DNA from: Chitinophaga pinensis
Lineage (GTDB): Bacteria; Pseudomonadota; Gammaproteobacteria; Burkholderiales; SG8-41
Assembly: GCA_943329075.2 (NCBI GenBank)
Contig: CALQCM020000035.1
Coordinates: forward strand, 1-47,882
DNA length: 47,882 nucleotides
Direction of reading: 5' to 3'
Shown: one piece after another, positions 1 through 8,008 of the stretch
Layout of the letters: every line of letters starts with the position of its first letter
Position numbering within the stretch: position 1 is the stretch's first letter
Program-made: the position numbers and the translations under genes
Notes under the pieces: generated by a model
Databases searched by the model: none
What the model was told of the DNA's origin: nothing
The model's input: only the letters and a program-made list of their open reading frames with translations

Positions 1-4
1 GCGT

Positions 5-71
5 GCGTGTGCATGATCGATCTCCGTGTTGGTTGGTCCCAACACAGAGAAAAAACCGTTCATGCACACGC
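5..71. repeat. Nested inverted repeat at the window edge
   Basis: Outer 12-base arms at 5-16 and 60-71 are perfect reverse complements (GCGTGTGCATGA / TCATGCACACGC). Inside them a 7-base-pair hairpin lies at 26-32 and 39-45. The rest of 72-197, up to the first gene, holds an AT-rich stretch and a short CCCTCTCCC / GGGGAGAGGGG repeat near 150-175. I see no gene in 1-197. It could be a transcription terminator for genes to the left or the end of a small repeat. Confidence 0.45.
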
Positions 72-197
72 CGTTTCTCATCACCTTACATTCAACCTAT
101 TGATTTGTAAAGATCTTTAGTTCTAAAAGCCGGGGAAACATCAGCCCTGTCCCTCTCCCACAAGGGGAGAGGGGACCTGCCAATCGGCGCGGCGAAA

Positions 198-1199
198 TTA
201 TTCTTCACGTATGCCGGCTTCGCGGATGAGCTTGCCCCATTTCGCCATTTCCGATTTCACCATCGCACCGAGTTCAGTCGGCGTGCTGCCGACGGTTTCG
301 ACGCCCGCGCCGGTGAAACGCGGCTTGATCTCACTGTCGTTCAAGCCGCGCGCAATGTCGCGGTTGAGCCGCGCGATGATGGCCGCGGGCGTTTTCAGCG
401 GGGCGAAGACGCCGAACGGCGAAGTCGATTCGTATCCGGGCAGGCCTGACGCTGCGACGGTCGGCAGGCCCGGCACCAGAGCGGAGGGTTGCGCCGTGGT
501 GACGGCGAGCGCGCGCAGCCGCCCGGCTTTGATGTGTTGCGTGGCGGAGCCGGCACTCGGGAACATCAACTGCACCTGTCCGGCGATCACCGCGTTCAGT
601 GCCGGGCCGCTGCCTTTGTAAGGAATGCGCACGAGGTTGACGCCGGCCATGCTCTTGAAGAGCTCCGCGGCGAGATGCTGCGTCGAGCCGGTCGAGGCGC
701 TCGAATAATTCAGTGCGCCGGGTTTGGCCTTGGCGAGGGCGACGAGTTCGGCGATGGTTTGTGCCGGCACGCCCGGATGCACGACGACGACGTTCGGCGT
801 GCTCACCACCAGACTTACCGGCGCGTAATCGCGCACCGGATCGTAAGGCAGTTTGTCGCGCAGAAACGGCGACAGCCACAAGGGGCTGCCGTAGAGGATC
901 AGCGTGTAGCCGTCGGGTGCAGCGTGTTTGGCGATTTCCGCGGCGATCATGCCACGGTTATCGACGACGACGCGCTGGCCGAGGTGAGTGCTCATGCCCT
1001 GTGCGACGAGGCGCGCGACGAAATCGCTGCCGCCGCCGGCTTCCGAGGTGAGCATGCGGATGGGTTTGTCGGGGTAGCTCTGCGCGTTGGCGCAGGGCAT
1101 CAGTGCGGCTAGCGCGTAAACAATACCTTTTGCCACAGAGATCACAGCGGGCACCAAGGTGAATTTTGATGTGCCAAGGCTGTCGCGATTTCCGGACAT
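198..1199 (-). CDS. Bug/TctC-family tripartite tricarboxylate transporter substrate-binding protein
   Basis: Periplasmic solute-binding protein of the Bug (TctC) family, which captures carboxylated solutes for tripartite tricarboxylate transporters. The 333-residue product has an N-terminal export signal ending near CANA-QSYPDKP (about residue 40), then the family's first strand with G-G-G-S-D-F-V-A-R and later the usual V-V-V-H-P-G-V-P and IPYKGSGPALN segments. The start is uncertain: the first 20 residues overlap a CACAGAGA-type repeat region (1130-1235), and a GTG start nearer the hydrophobic stretch is possible. It resembles the Bugs at 1248-2312 and 3381-4340, sharing the motif LWL-PF/Y-R followed by PYDPV-D. 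No TctA or TctB gene lies nearby. Confidence 0.9.
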   Translation of the reverse strand: MSGNRDSLGTSKFTLVPAVISVAKGIVYALAALMPCANAQSYPDKPIRMLTSEAGGGSDFVARLVAQGMSTHLGQRVVVDNRGMIAAEIAKHAAPDGYTLILYGSPLWLSPFLRDKLPYDPVRDYAPVSLVVSTPNVVVVHPGVPAQTIAELVALAKAKPGALNYSSASTGSTQHLAAELFKSMAGVNLVRIPYKGSGPALNAVIAGQVQLMFPSAGSATQHIKAGRLRALAVTTAQPSALVPGLPTVAASGLPGYESTSPFGVFAPLKTPAAIIARLNRDIARGLNDSEIKPRFTGAGVETVGSTPTELGAMVKSEMAKWGKLIREAGIREE

Positions 1200-1247
1200 T
1201 TTTCGCGTGGCAAATCTCTGTGTTCTCTGTGGCTTGCTTTTTCGGCT

Positions 1248-2312
1248 TCAGTCATCGCGTATACCCGAATCCTTGATTAGTTTGCCGAGCGTCGTCATCT
1301 CACTCTTGATCGCGGCACCAAATGCATCGGCGGTACCGGCGACGACTTCGGAGCCGGCGTTGAACAAACGCTCTTTCACTTCCGGCTGGTGCAATACCTT
1401 GACGATCTCGCGATTGAGGCGCTCGACCAACGCCGGCGGTGTTTTTGCGGGGGCCAATACGCCGAAGATTGCCACCGAGGCGTAACCGGGCACGCCGGCG
1501 TCGGCCACCGTCGGCAGGCCGGGCGCCAATGCCGATGGTTTCGCACTGGTGACGGCGAGTGCGCGCAGGCGACCCGATTGCACGTGCTGTGCGACGGCGA
1601 GTGACGCGCCGAACATCAGTTGCACCTGGCCGCCGACCAGATCGCTGATCGCCGGCGCGCCGCCTTTGTAGGGAATGCGCGTGAGGTTGACGCCGGCCAT
1701 CGATTTGAAAAGCTCCGCGGCGAGATGGTTGGAAGTGCCGGCATTGCCGCTGGCGTAATTCAGATCGCCGGGTTTGGTTTTGGCCAGTGTGATGAGATCG
1801 CGCACTGATTTCACCGGTAGCGACGGGTGCACGACCAGAATGTTGGGTGTTGCGACCGCGAGTGTCACCGGCGTGAAATCGCGCACCGGATCGTAGGGCA
1901 CGCGCGAACGCATGTAGGGCAGCAGCCACAGGGCGCTGCCGTTCAAATGCAGCGTATAGCCGTCGGGCGCGGCGCGCGACGCAATCTCCGCGGCGATGAC
2001 GCCGCCTTCGCGGCCGTCAACCACCACCTGCTGGCCGAAAATGGCGGACAGGCCGTTGCCGATCAGGCGCGCGGCGAAATTGCTGCTGCCGGCCACACCG
2101 GAGACGACGAGGCGGATCGGGCGGTTGGGATAGGGCGCTTCGGCGGCGTGTACGTGACCGATAACAACGGAGAGCAGAAGTGCGTAGCCCGGAAGAAGCG
2201 CAGCGTATTCCGGGAGGCATATACGCGTGGGCAACAAGTTGCCCGCCCTGCGCGCAGGCTGGATTCCCGCTTTCGCGGGAATGACGGTTTTGGTTGTGCA
2301 ACGCATTTTCAT
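1248..2312 (-). CDS. Bug/TctC-family substrate-binding protein with repeat-derived N-terminus
   Basis: Second Bug/TctC periplasmic binding protein, same strand as the previous gene, 48 bases upstream of it and probably co-transcribed. Mature part starts near AEAPYPNRPIRLVVSG and has the family features (LFKSMAGVNLTRIPYKGG, PTVADAGVPGY). At 354 residues it is longer than the usual 320-330. The excess lies at the N-terminus, where the first 25 or so residues (VIPAKAGIQP) translate a REP-like repeat at 2262-2290, and the next part (PEYAALLPGY) translates a second repeat, CCGGAATACGCTGCGC...CCGGGCTAC. A TTG start near 2230 would give a more normal length. The coding assignment is firm, the start is not. 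Confidence 0.87.
   Translation of the reverse strand: MKMRCTTKTVIPAKAGIQPARRAGNLLPTRICLPEYAALLPGYALLLSVVIGHVHAAEAPYPNRPIRLVVSGVAGSSNFAARLIGNGLSAIFGQQVVVDGREGGVIAAEIASRAAPDGYTLHLNGSALWLLPYMRSRVPYDPVRDFTPVTLAVATPNILVVHPSLPVKSVRDLITLAKTKPGDLNYASGNAGTSNHLAAELFKSMAGVNLTRIPYKGGAPAISDLVGGQVQLMFGASLAVAQHVQSGRLRALAVTSAKPSALAPGLPTVADAGVPGYASVAIFGVLAPAKTPPALVERLNREIVKVLHQPEVKERLFNAGSEVVAGTADAFGAAIKSEMTTLGKLIKDSGIRDD
2262..2290. repeat. REP-like repeat (ATTCCCGC-TTTC-GCGGGAAT)
   Basis: A short palindrome, ATTCCCGCTTTCGCGGGAAT, followed by GACGG. The same unit occurs at 4370-4440, 21471-21531 and 29461-29487. Here it lies inside the apparent 5' coding end of the Bug gene at 1248-2312, whose translation of it reads VIPAKAGIQ. 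Confidence 0.75.
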
Positions 2313-2331
2313 TGGTTTGTGCGCAGTTGAT

Positions 2332-3252
2332 TCAGCGTTTGCCGAACTCCGAGCCCGGCCCCAGATATTGTCGTATGAGTTTGACGGTTTCGCGCGCGAT
2401 GCGTGTCACCGGCCGTTGCGTCGAGACTGCCACTTTGAGTGAACGCTTGAGGCGGGGTGCGACGATTTCATTGAGCTGCAGCGTCTTCGCGAAGCCGCTG
2501 CGTTTAAGCGAGAAGTCCGGCAGGATGGTGTAGCCGTGGCCGAGCTGCACGAGTTCGAGTATGAACGAAGCGCCATCGACCTCGAGCACCACGTTCAGTT
2601 TCACGCCGGCTTTCGCCGCCTCGGTTTCGACCAGCGTGCGGATGCTGTGCGGATGGCCGGGCAGAATCAGCGGATATTTGCCGAGATCGCGGAACTGCAC
2701 CGGCTTGCCCTTCGGCGCGAGCGTCTTGCCGGCGAGCGAAAACAGCGACAGGTCGTGGCTCATCAGCGGCGTGATTTCCAGTTGCGGCGAGGCCGGCGGG
2801 TCGTAGAGGATGGCGATGTCGATGCGGCCGGTGAGCAGCCATTCCGTGATGAAGCGGCTCTTGCCCTCGATGATTTCGAGCGACGCCTTCGGAAAGCGCT
2901 GGCGGAAGGTGGTGATGATGCCGGTGGTCATCGCCTTGCCGGTGACCGCGGGCGTGGCGATCACCACCTTGCCGAGCGGAGACTCCTTGATCGCGTTCAG
3001 TGCATGGCGCGCGCGACTGACCTGCTCGATGATGCCGCGCGCGTGTTCGAGCAGCAGCGCGCCTTCCTCGGTGAGCAGGATGCCGCGGCCGTGGCGGCTG
3101 AACAGCGTTTGCCCGAGTTCGACTTCGAGTTTGCGGATCTGCTTCGACAGCGCCGGCTGCGCCGCCTGCAGCACGATCGAGGCGCGGGTAAAGCTGCCGA
3201 GCTCGGCCACGCGCACGAAGGTTTCGAGTTGACGCAGATCCATGGCAGGCAT
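2332..3252 (-). CDS. LysR-family transcriptional regulator
   Basis: 306-residue LysR-type regulator. Residues 1-65 form the winged helix-turn-helix (MDLRQLETFVRVAELGSFTR, then A-QPALSKQIRKLE), and residues 90-300 form the effector-binding domain of periplasmic-binding-protein fold. Starts at ATG 3252 or ATG 3243; the second begins at the classic MDLRQL. It is divergent from the Bug gene at 3381 and sits directly upstream of the Bug gene at 1248, so it probably controls one or both in response to a carboxylic acid. The effector cannot be read from the sequence. Confidence 0.93.
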   Translation of the reverse strand: MPAMDLRQLETFVRVAELGSFTRASIVLQAAQPALSKQIRKLEVELGQTLFSRHGRGILLTEEGALLLEHARGIIEQVSRARHALNAIKESPLGKVVIATPAVTGKAMTTGIITTFRQRFPKASLEIIEGKSRFITEWLLTGRIDIAILYDPPASPQLEITPLMSHDLSLFSLAGKTLAPKGKPVQFRDLGKYPLILPGHPHSIRTLVETEAAKAGVKLNVVLEVDGASFILELVQLGHGYTILPDFSLKRSGFAKTLQLNEIVAPRLKRSLKVAVSTQRPVTRIARETVKLIRQYLGPGSEFGKR

Positions 3253-3380
3253 CTATGCCGGATTGGAATAACAGCTAGTGTAGCAGCATCCCCCTGCGGA
3301 GGTCAGCATTGACTATCATGTGAACTGGCCCGAAACGCGTCCGCGCGGGCCGTTCGCAACCGATGAGGAAACCTGTGTTG
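3253..3380. promoter_or_regulatory. Divergent promoter region between lysR and bug
   Basis: A 128-base gap between the divergently transcribed LysR regulator and the Bug gene. This is the arrangement in which LysR proteins usually bind. I could not identify a convincing T-N11-A operator or -35/-10 pair by eye. GAGGAAA at 3366-3372 looks like the ribosome-binding site for an ATG at 3381. Confidence 0.4.
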
Positions 3381-4340
3381 ATGCGAGTGCGCACCGGATT
3401 GTTCGCTGCGGCCTTGGCCGTCGCCATGACGGCCGTCGCGCACGCGCAGGCGTTTCCGGCGCGTGCCATCCACATCGTGACTTCGGAACCCGGCGGCGGC
3501 AACGATTTTGCCGCACGCGTCATCGCGCAGGGCCTGACCGGCCCGCTCGGCCAGCCGGTGGTCGTAGACAACCGCGGCGGTGCGAGTGGCGCGATCGCCG
3601 GCGAAACCGTGGCGAAGGGCGCGCCCGACGGACATCTCTTGTTGCTCTACGGCAGCAATATCTGGCTGCTGCCGTTTCTGCGCGAGCATGTGCCCTACGA
3701 TCCGGTGAAAGATCTCGCGCCGATATCGCTGGCGGTGCGCGCGCCGAACATTCTGGTCGTGCATCCGTCGCTGCCGGTGAAGACCACGCAGGAACTGCTG
3801 ACCTTGGCGCGCAAGCGGCCGGGTGCCTTGAACTACGGCGCGGGTGCGGTGGGTTCATCAAGCCAGATCGCCACCGAGTTGTTCAAGGCGATGGGCAAAC
3901 TCGATATCACGCAGATTTCCTACAAGGGCAATGGCATTGCGCTCAACGCACTGATCGCCGGCGAAGTGCAACTCGCGTTTGCGACGCCGGGTTCGGTCGC
4001 CGCGCATATCAAAGCGGGGCGCTTGCATGCGCTGGCGGTAACGAGCCCGCAGCCCTCACCGCTGTTGCCCGGCCTGCCGACGGTGGCGTCGGCGGGACTG
4101 CCCGGTTATGAAGCGGTGTCGATCGTCGGTCTTTTTGCGCCGGCAAAAACACCCGGGCCGGTGATTGCGCGGCTGAATCAGGAGGTCGTGCGCGTGTTGG
4201 GCCGCGCCGAAGTGAAAGAGCGGTTTTTGAGTTCGGGTGTCGAGACCGTCGGTAGCACGCCGGAGGAATTCGGCGCAACGGTAAAATCCGAGATGGCCCG
4301 GCTCGGCAAAGTTATTCGTGACGCCGGTATTCGGGGTTAA
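3381..4340 (+). CDS. Bug/TctC-family substrate-binding protein
   Basis: Periplasmic Bug/TctC binding protein of 319 residues. I choose ATG 3381 over ATG 3363 because GAGGAAA lies 9 bases before it and it gives a clean signal peptide (MRVRTGLFAAALAVAMTAVA, cut near AHA-QAF). Family segments follow: EPGGGNDFAARVIAQGL, VVVDNRGGASGAIA, LLVVHPSLPVK-type strand, ISYKGNGIALN. It belongs to the same subfamily as the two Bugs at 198 and 1248 (IWLLPFLR...VPYDPV-D). It is the first gene of a + strand run continuing into mmgE at 4483 and is divergent from lysR. Confidence 0.92.
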   Translation: MRVRTGLFAAALAVAMTAVAHAQAFPARAIHIVTSEPGGGNDFAARVIAQGLTGPLGQPVVVDNRGGASGAIAGETVAKGAPDGHLLLLYGSNIWLLPFLREHVPYDPVKDLAPISLAVRAPNILVVHPSLPVKTTQELLTLARKRPGALNYGAGAVGSSSQIATELFKAMGKLDITQISYKGNGIALNALIAGEVQLAFATPGSVAAHIKAGRLHALAVTSPQPSPLLPGLPTVASAGLPGYEAVSIVGLFAPAKTPGPVIARLNQEVVRVLGRAEVKERFLSSGVETVGSTPEEFGATVKSEMARLGKVIRDAGIRG

Positions 4341-4369
4341 GCAACTCGAATCGATTGCAATACAGATTT

Positions 4370-4441
4370 GTCATTCCCGCGAAAGCGGGAATCCATGTTT
4401 TTCGTTCTGCATCTGGACTCCCGCTTTCGCGGGAGTGACGG
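4370..4441. repeat. Paired REP-like palindromes
   Basis: Two copies of the ATTCCCGCGAAAGCGGGAAT-type palindrome in head-to-head arrangement (about 4373-4392 and 4418-4439), together able to fold into a long stem. They fill most of the 142-base gap between bug (3381) and mmgE (4483). Confidence 0.75.
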
Positions 4442-4482
4442 ATCGTATTTAATTGTTCATTGAGAATGATAGAGAGTGTGAT

Positions 4483-5826
4483 ATGACTACAGCCGCACAG
4501 CAATTGGCGCAATTCGCCGCCGAGTTGAAATTCGAGCAAATTCCCGAAGACGTCATCACGCGCGGGCGCGATTGCATCATCGATACTATCGCCGCCGCCA
4601 CGTACGGCGCGCAGTTTCCGTGGAGCCGCCTCGTCATCGATTACGCGCAGCGCTACGGCGCCGGCGGACCGTGTTCGATTTTCGGTGTGCCTGGCGCGAA
4701 AGTGCATGCGCCCTATGCGGCGCTCGCCAACGGCGCGCTCGGCCACGCCTTCGAGCAGGACAGCGTGCGCGATCCGGGCGCGGGTTCGCATCCGGGCGCG
4801 ACGGTGCTGCCGGCGCTGCTGGCCGCCTGTGAAGAAAATGCCGTCGATGGAAAAAAGGCGTTGACCGCTTACGTGGCCGCCGTCGAAGTGATGTTCCGTA
4901 TTGCCGTCGCCTCGCACCATAGTCCCGAGCACGTCGGCTTTCACTCGCCGGGGCTGACCGGCACCTACGGCAGCGCCATCGCGGCGGGCCTCATTTATGG
5001 TTTGAATGCCAAACAACTGACAAACGCATTGGCCATCGCCGGTTCGCTGTCGTCGGGCCTGCTGGCTTTCTCGAAATCCAAAGGGGGCGCGATGGTCAAA
5101 CGCCTGCATCTGGGCCGCGCTTCTGAAGGCGGCGTCATGGCGGCGCGTCTGGCCGCCACCGGTTATGAAGGGCCGGAGACCATCCTGGAAGGCAAGTTCG
5201 GCTTTCTCGACGCCTACGGCATTGCCGACATGTGCGAAGCGGAACTGTTGACGAAGGGCCTCGGCAGCGAATGGGAAGTGCGCCGCATTTGTCTCAAGCG
5301 TTACGCCGCGCACATCAACGCGCACACGCCGGTGCAGGCGCTGCGCGAATTGATGAGCGAACACAAATTCGCCGCGGCCGATGTCGCGCATCTATTGATT
5401 GAAGGCAGCGAGCGGCTGATGACCCATCACAATATTCCGGAGCCGGCGGACATCCTGAAGGCGCAGTACAGCGTGCCGTATTGCGTGGCGATTGCGCTGC
5501 ATCGCGACCCCGACGATCCGCGCTCATTCGACGAATCGGCGGTGCAGGATCCGGCGATCCGCGCCACGGCGAAAGCGCTGGAACTGAAGCAACGCGCCGG
5601 TGAAGGCTCGGTCAGGAGTTCGACGGTGACCGTGACGCTGAAAGACGGCCGCAAGGTCAGTAAGCGCCGCGACAGCTACAAGGGTATGCCGGCCGAGCCG
5701 CTGACGACTGAAGATCTCAAGCGCAAATTCATGCTCTTGACCGGCGGCGCCAGTGACGCGGCCTCGGCGGCGCGTTTCGAGCGCCTTGAAAAGATGGCTT
5801 CGGCAAAAACATTTTCCGTGGCGTAA
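4483..5826 (+). CDS. MmgE/PrpD family protein
   Basis: 447-residue member of the MmgE/PrpD family, which includes 2-methylcitrate dehydratase, cis-aconitate decarboxylase and iminodisuccinate epimerase. Seen: all-helical N-terminal half with DCIIDTIAAATYGAQ, the conserved GHAFEQDSVRDPGAGSHPGA stretch near residues 87-106, and MVKRLHLGRASEGGVMAARL near 205-225. The C-terminal lid domain ends in ASAKTFSVA. ATG 4483 is chosen over an upstream TTG (4453); AGAGAG lies just before it. The gene sits between a Bug binding protein and a TcuA-like dehydrogenase, so a role in carboxylic-acid catabolism is likely, but the substrate is unknown. Confidence 0.9.
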   Translation: MTTAAQQLAQFAAELKFEQIPEDVITRGRDCIIDTIAAATYGAQFPWSRLVIDYAQRYGAGGPCSIFGVPGAKVHAPYAALANGALGHAFEQDSVRDPGAGSHPGATVLPALLAACEENAVDGKKALTAYVAAVEVMFRIAVASHHSPEHVGFHSPGLTGTYGSAIAAGLIYGLNAKQLTNALAIAGSLSSGLLAFSKSKGGAMVKRLHLGRASEGGVMAARLAATGYEGPETILEGKFGFLDAYGIADMCEAELLTKGLGSEWEVRRICLKRYAAHINAHTPVQALRELMSEHKFAAADVAHLLIEGSERLMTHHNIPEPADILKAQYSVPYCVAIALHRDPDDPRSFDESAVQDPAIRATAKALELKQRAGEGSVRSSTVTVTLKDGRKVSKRRDSYKGMPAEPLTTEDLKRKFMLLTGGASDAASAARFERLEKMASAKTFSVA

Positions 5827-5855
5827 CAAGACGTCAATCAATCTAATTGAAACGG

Positions 5856-5913
5856 GTAGGGTGCGCATCGCGCACGCGGAAAAGCGGTTGATGGTGCGCA
5901 GTGCGCACCCTAC
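5856..5913. repeat. Inverted repeat GTAGGGTGCGCA / TGCGCACCCTAC
   Basis: Perfect 12-base arms at 5856-5867 and 5902-5913, separated by 34 bases, between mmgE (ends 5826) and the FAD dehydrogenase gene (starts 5952). A common type of dispersed bacterial intergenic repeat. No U-tract follows, so it is not a clear terminator. Confidence 0.6.
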
Positions 5914-5951
5914 GCGCACCGGCAATAAAAAATTTTAATCGGGAGAACAAC

Positions 5952-7439
5952 ATGGCAGACCAGGAATTTTACTATGACGTTTTGATCGTCGGCGCCGGCA
6001 ACGCGGCGTGTTCGGCGGCGCATGCGGCGATCGACAAGAAGGCGCGCGTCGGCATTCTCGAGAAATCGTCCAAGATGAATCGCGGCGGCAACAGCGCGCT
6101 GACCGGCCACATGCGTTTCGTCTTCAACGGCTTTGATGACGTGCGTCCGCTGGTAAAGAATATGTCGGACGCCGAACTGCACGAGTTACTTGAGCGCATG
6201 CCGCACCGCACCGAGGCCGAACACTGGGACGAGATCATGCACGTCACCAACAACCAGTCGGACCAGGAGATGCTGCAGGTGCATGTCACCGAATCGCGCA
6301 ACACCGTGCACTGGCTGGCCAGCAAGGGCCACGACTGGGTGCCCGCGGGCGGATTCAAGATGCCCTCTGACAACATTCTCTTGATGAACGGCGGCGGCTA
6401 CGGCCTGCAGCAGCGCAACTTCAATCTGCTCGAGAAGGCCGGCGCGACATTTCACTATGAAACCTCGGCGGTCGATCTGGTGCTCGACCAGAAGGGTCGC
6501 GTCACAGGTGTGAAAACGCTGACGCCGCAGGGCTTCGCCACCTTCCACGCAAAATCCGTCGTGCTCGCCTGCGGCAGCTTCGAGTCGAATCCGGAAATGC
6601 GCGCGCGTTACCTCGGGCCCGGCTGGGACATGGTGCGTCTGCGCGGCGTGCCGTTCAACACCGGCGACGGCTTGCGCATGGCGATGAACATCGGTGCCAT
6701 GCCGCACGGCAGCTGGAGCACCTGCCACGCCTCGCCGCAGGACATCAACTTGGCACCCTACAAGATTCCAATCGGCTATTCGACCAAGGCGTCGAAGGCG
6801 CGCTACATGTATCCGTATTCGGTGATGGTCAACCTCAACGGCGAGCGTTTCATCGACGAAGCCTACGACCTGCGCGGCCGCACCTACGCCGCGATGGGCC
6901 GCGCGATTCTTTCGCAGCCCGGCGGCATCGCTTTCCAGATCCTCGATGCGAAGGCGCGCAAGATGGACCTCTACCCGATGAATTACGATGACGCCACGAC
7001 AGAGAAGGCAGATACGCTCGAAGCACTCGCCGCCGCGCTCGACATCAACGCTGCTAATCTGGTGCGCACGGTGCGCGAATTCAACGCGGCGATCCAGCCC
7101 GGCACGTTCAATCCGGATCGCCACAAGCTCGATGGCAAGCACACGACGGGCCTCACCATCAACAAGAGCAACTACAGCATGAGCATCGAAGATGGCCCGT
7201 TCGAAGCCTTCCCGGTGCGTTGCGGCATGACCTTCTGTTACGGCGGGCTGAAGATTGATCCGAAAAACGGCCAGGTGCAGCACGTTGCCGGGCGGCCGAT
7301 TCCCGGTCTGTATGCGGCCGGTGAAATGGCCGGCGGCCTGTGGGTCGGCAACTACGCGTCGGGCTCGGGCATGATGGCCGGTGCGACTTTCGGTCGCGTG
7401 GCGGGTAACGGCGCGGCGGCGGCGGCGTTACAGGCCTGA
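5952..7439 (+). CDS. TcuA-like FAD-dependent dehydrogenase (fumarate reductase/succinate dehydrogenase flavoprotein family)
   Basis: 495-residue flavoprotein. N-terminal Rossmann FAD site DVLIVGAGNAACSAAHAA (residues 10-27) followed by RGGNSALTGHMRF, as in tricarballylate dehydrogenase TcuA. The mid-region has VVLACGSFESNPEMRARYLG and the C-terminal FAD contact is PIPGLYAAGEMAGG...GSGMMAGATFGRVAG. ATG 5952 follows GGGAGAACAAC. Expected reaction (family knowledge): oxidation or reduction of a C-C bond beside carboxylates, for example tricarballylate to aconitate. No covalent-flavin or secretion signal is seen, so it is probably cytoplasmic. The following membrane/Fe-S proteins (7604, 8005) are likely electron partners. 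A paralogue lies at 24092-25576. Confidence 0.88.
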   Translation: MADQEFYYDVLIVGAGNAACSAAHAAIDKKARVGILEKSSKMNRGGNSALTGHMRFVFNGFDDVRPLVKNMSDAELHELLERMPHRTEAEHWDEIMHVTNNQSDQEMLQVHVTESRNTVHWLASKGHDWVPAGGFKMPSDNILLMNGGGYGLQQRNFNLLEKAGATFHYETSAVDLVLDQKGRVTGVKTLTPQGFATFHAKSVVLACGSFESNPEMRARYLGPGWDMVRLRGVPFNTGDGLRMAMNIGAMPHGSWSTCHASPQDINLAPYKIPIGYSTKASKARYMYPYSVMVNLNGERFIDEAYDLRGRTYAAMGRAILSQPGGIAFQILDAKARKMDLYPMNYDDATTEKADTLEALAAALDINAANLVRTVREFNAAIQPGTFNPDRHKLDGKHTTGLTINKSNYSMSIEDGPFEAFPVRCGMTFCYGGLKIDPKNGQVQHVAGRPIPGLYAAGEMAGGLWVGNYASGSGMMAGATFGRVAGNGAAAAALQA

Positions 7440-7603
7440 GCAAATTGTGAAAATCTCCCCCGCCCCGCGCAAGCGGGGAAAGGACGGGGGTGGAGGGCAT
7501 TTAAATGTCGCTATCAATTTTCTTATCGCCCCCTCACCATAGCCCTCTCCCCCTGTGCAGGGTGAGAGGGGAACTATTTGGAAATTAATTAAGCTTGGTC
7601 AAT
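7440..7603. repeat. Intergenic repeat region (CCCTCTCCCC / GGGGAGAGGG type)
   Basis: This 164-base gap contains CCCCGCCCCGCGCAAGCGGGGAA near 7457 and CCCTCTCCCCC...GGGTGAGAGGGG near 7540-7572. Both are imperfect palindromes of dispersed-repeat type. No gene is seen. It separates the TcuA-like gene from the next membrane gene. Confidence 0.5.
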
Positions 7604-8008
7604 ATGGTTTGCCCAATTCTGCTTGCGGTCGGTTTCGCGATATTGCTGGTCTCGGAATCCACCGGCCTCGCCGCGCTGCGCATCGTCGCCGTCGGCGTCT
7701 TGCTGGCCGGCGCGATCGGCGGCGGCGTGCGCGCCGGGCTTGCCAGCGAACCGCCGGCGTTATTCAATGCGCTGGCCGCGCGCTTCACGCACACGCTGGC
7801 GCGCGTGACGATACTGGTTCTGTTGCTGCCAACGGCGCTGTCATTGCTGCTCGCACTGATCGGCGCGCTGCTGCGCACTGATTACGCGCAGATTTCCGCA
7901 TTCTGGATGATGCTTGGTGCGGTCATCGCACTCACGTTGTTGGCAGTGCTGGCTGCTGCGCTGACGCTGGCCGGGCGTGCACTGCGTGTCGCCGAGAAGA
8001 TCCTATGA
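7604..8008 (+). CDS. Small integral membrane protein, unknown
   Basis: About 134 residues from ATG 7604 (a TTG at 7595 would add three). Four probable membrane helices (about 3-18, 21-43, 66-90, 94-125) with a basic C-terminus RALRVAEKIL. I do not recognise the family. The stop overlaps the next start in ATGA at 8005-8008, so translation is probably coupled to the HdrDE-like protein. That coupling, together with the preceding flavoprotein, suggests a membrane subunit or assembly partner of the electron-transfer module. Confidence 0.7.
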   Translation: MVCPILLAVGFAILLVSESTGLAALRIVAVGVLLAGAIGGGVRAGLASEPPALFNALAARFTHTLARVTILVLLLPTALSLLLALIGALLRTDYAQISAFWMMLGAVIALTLLAVLAAALTLAGRALRVAEKIL

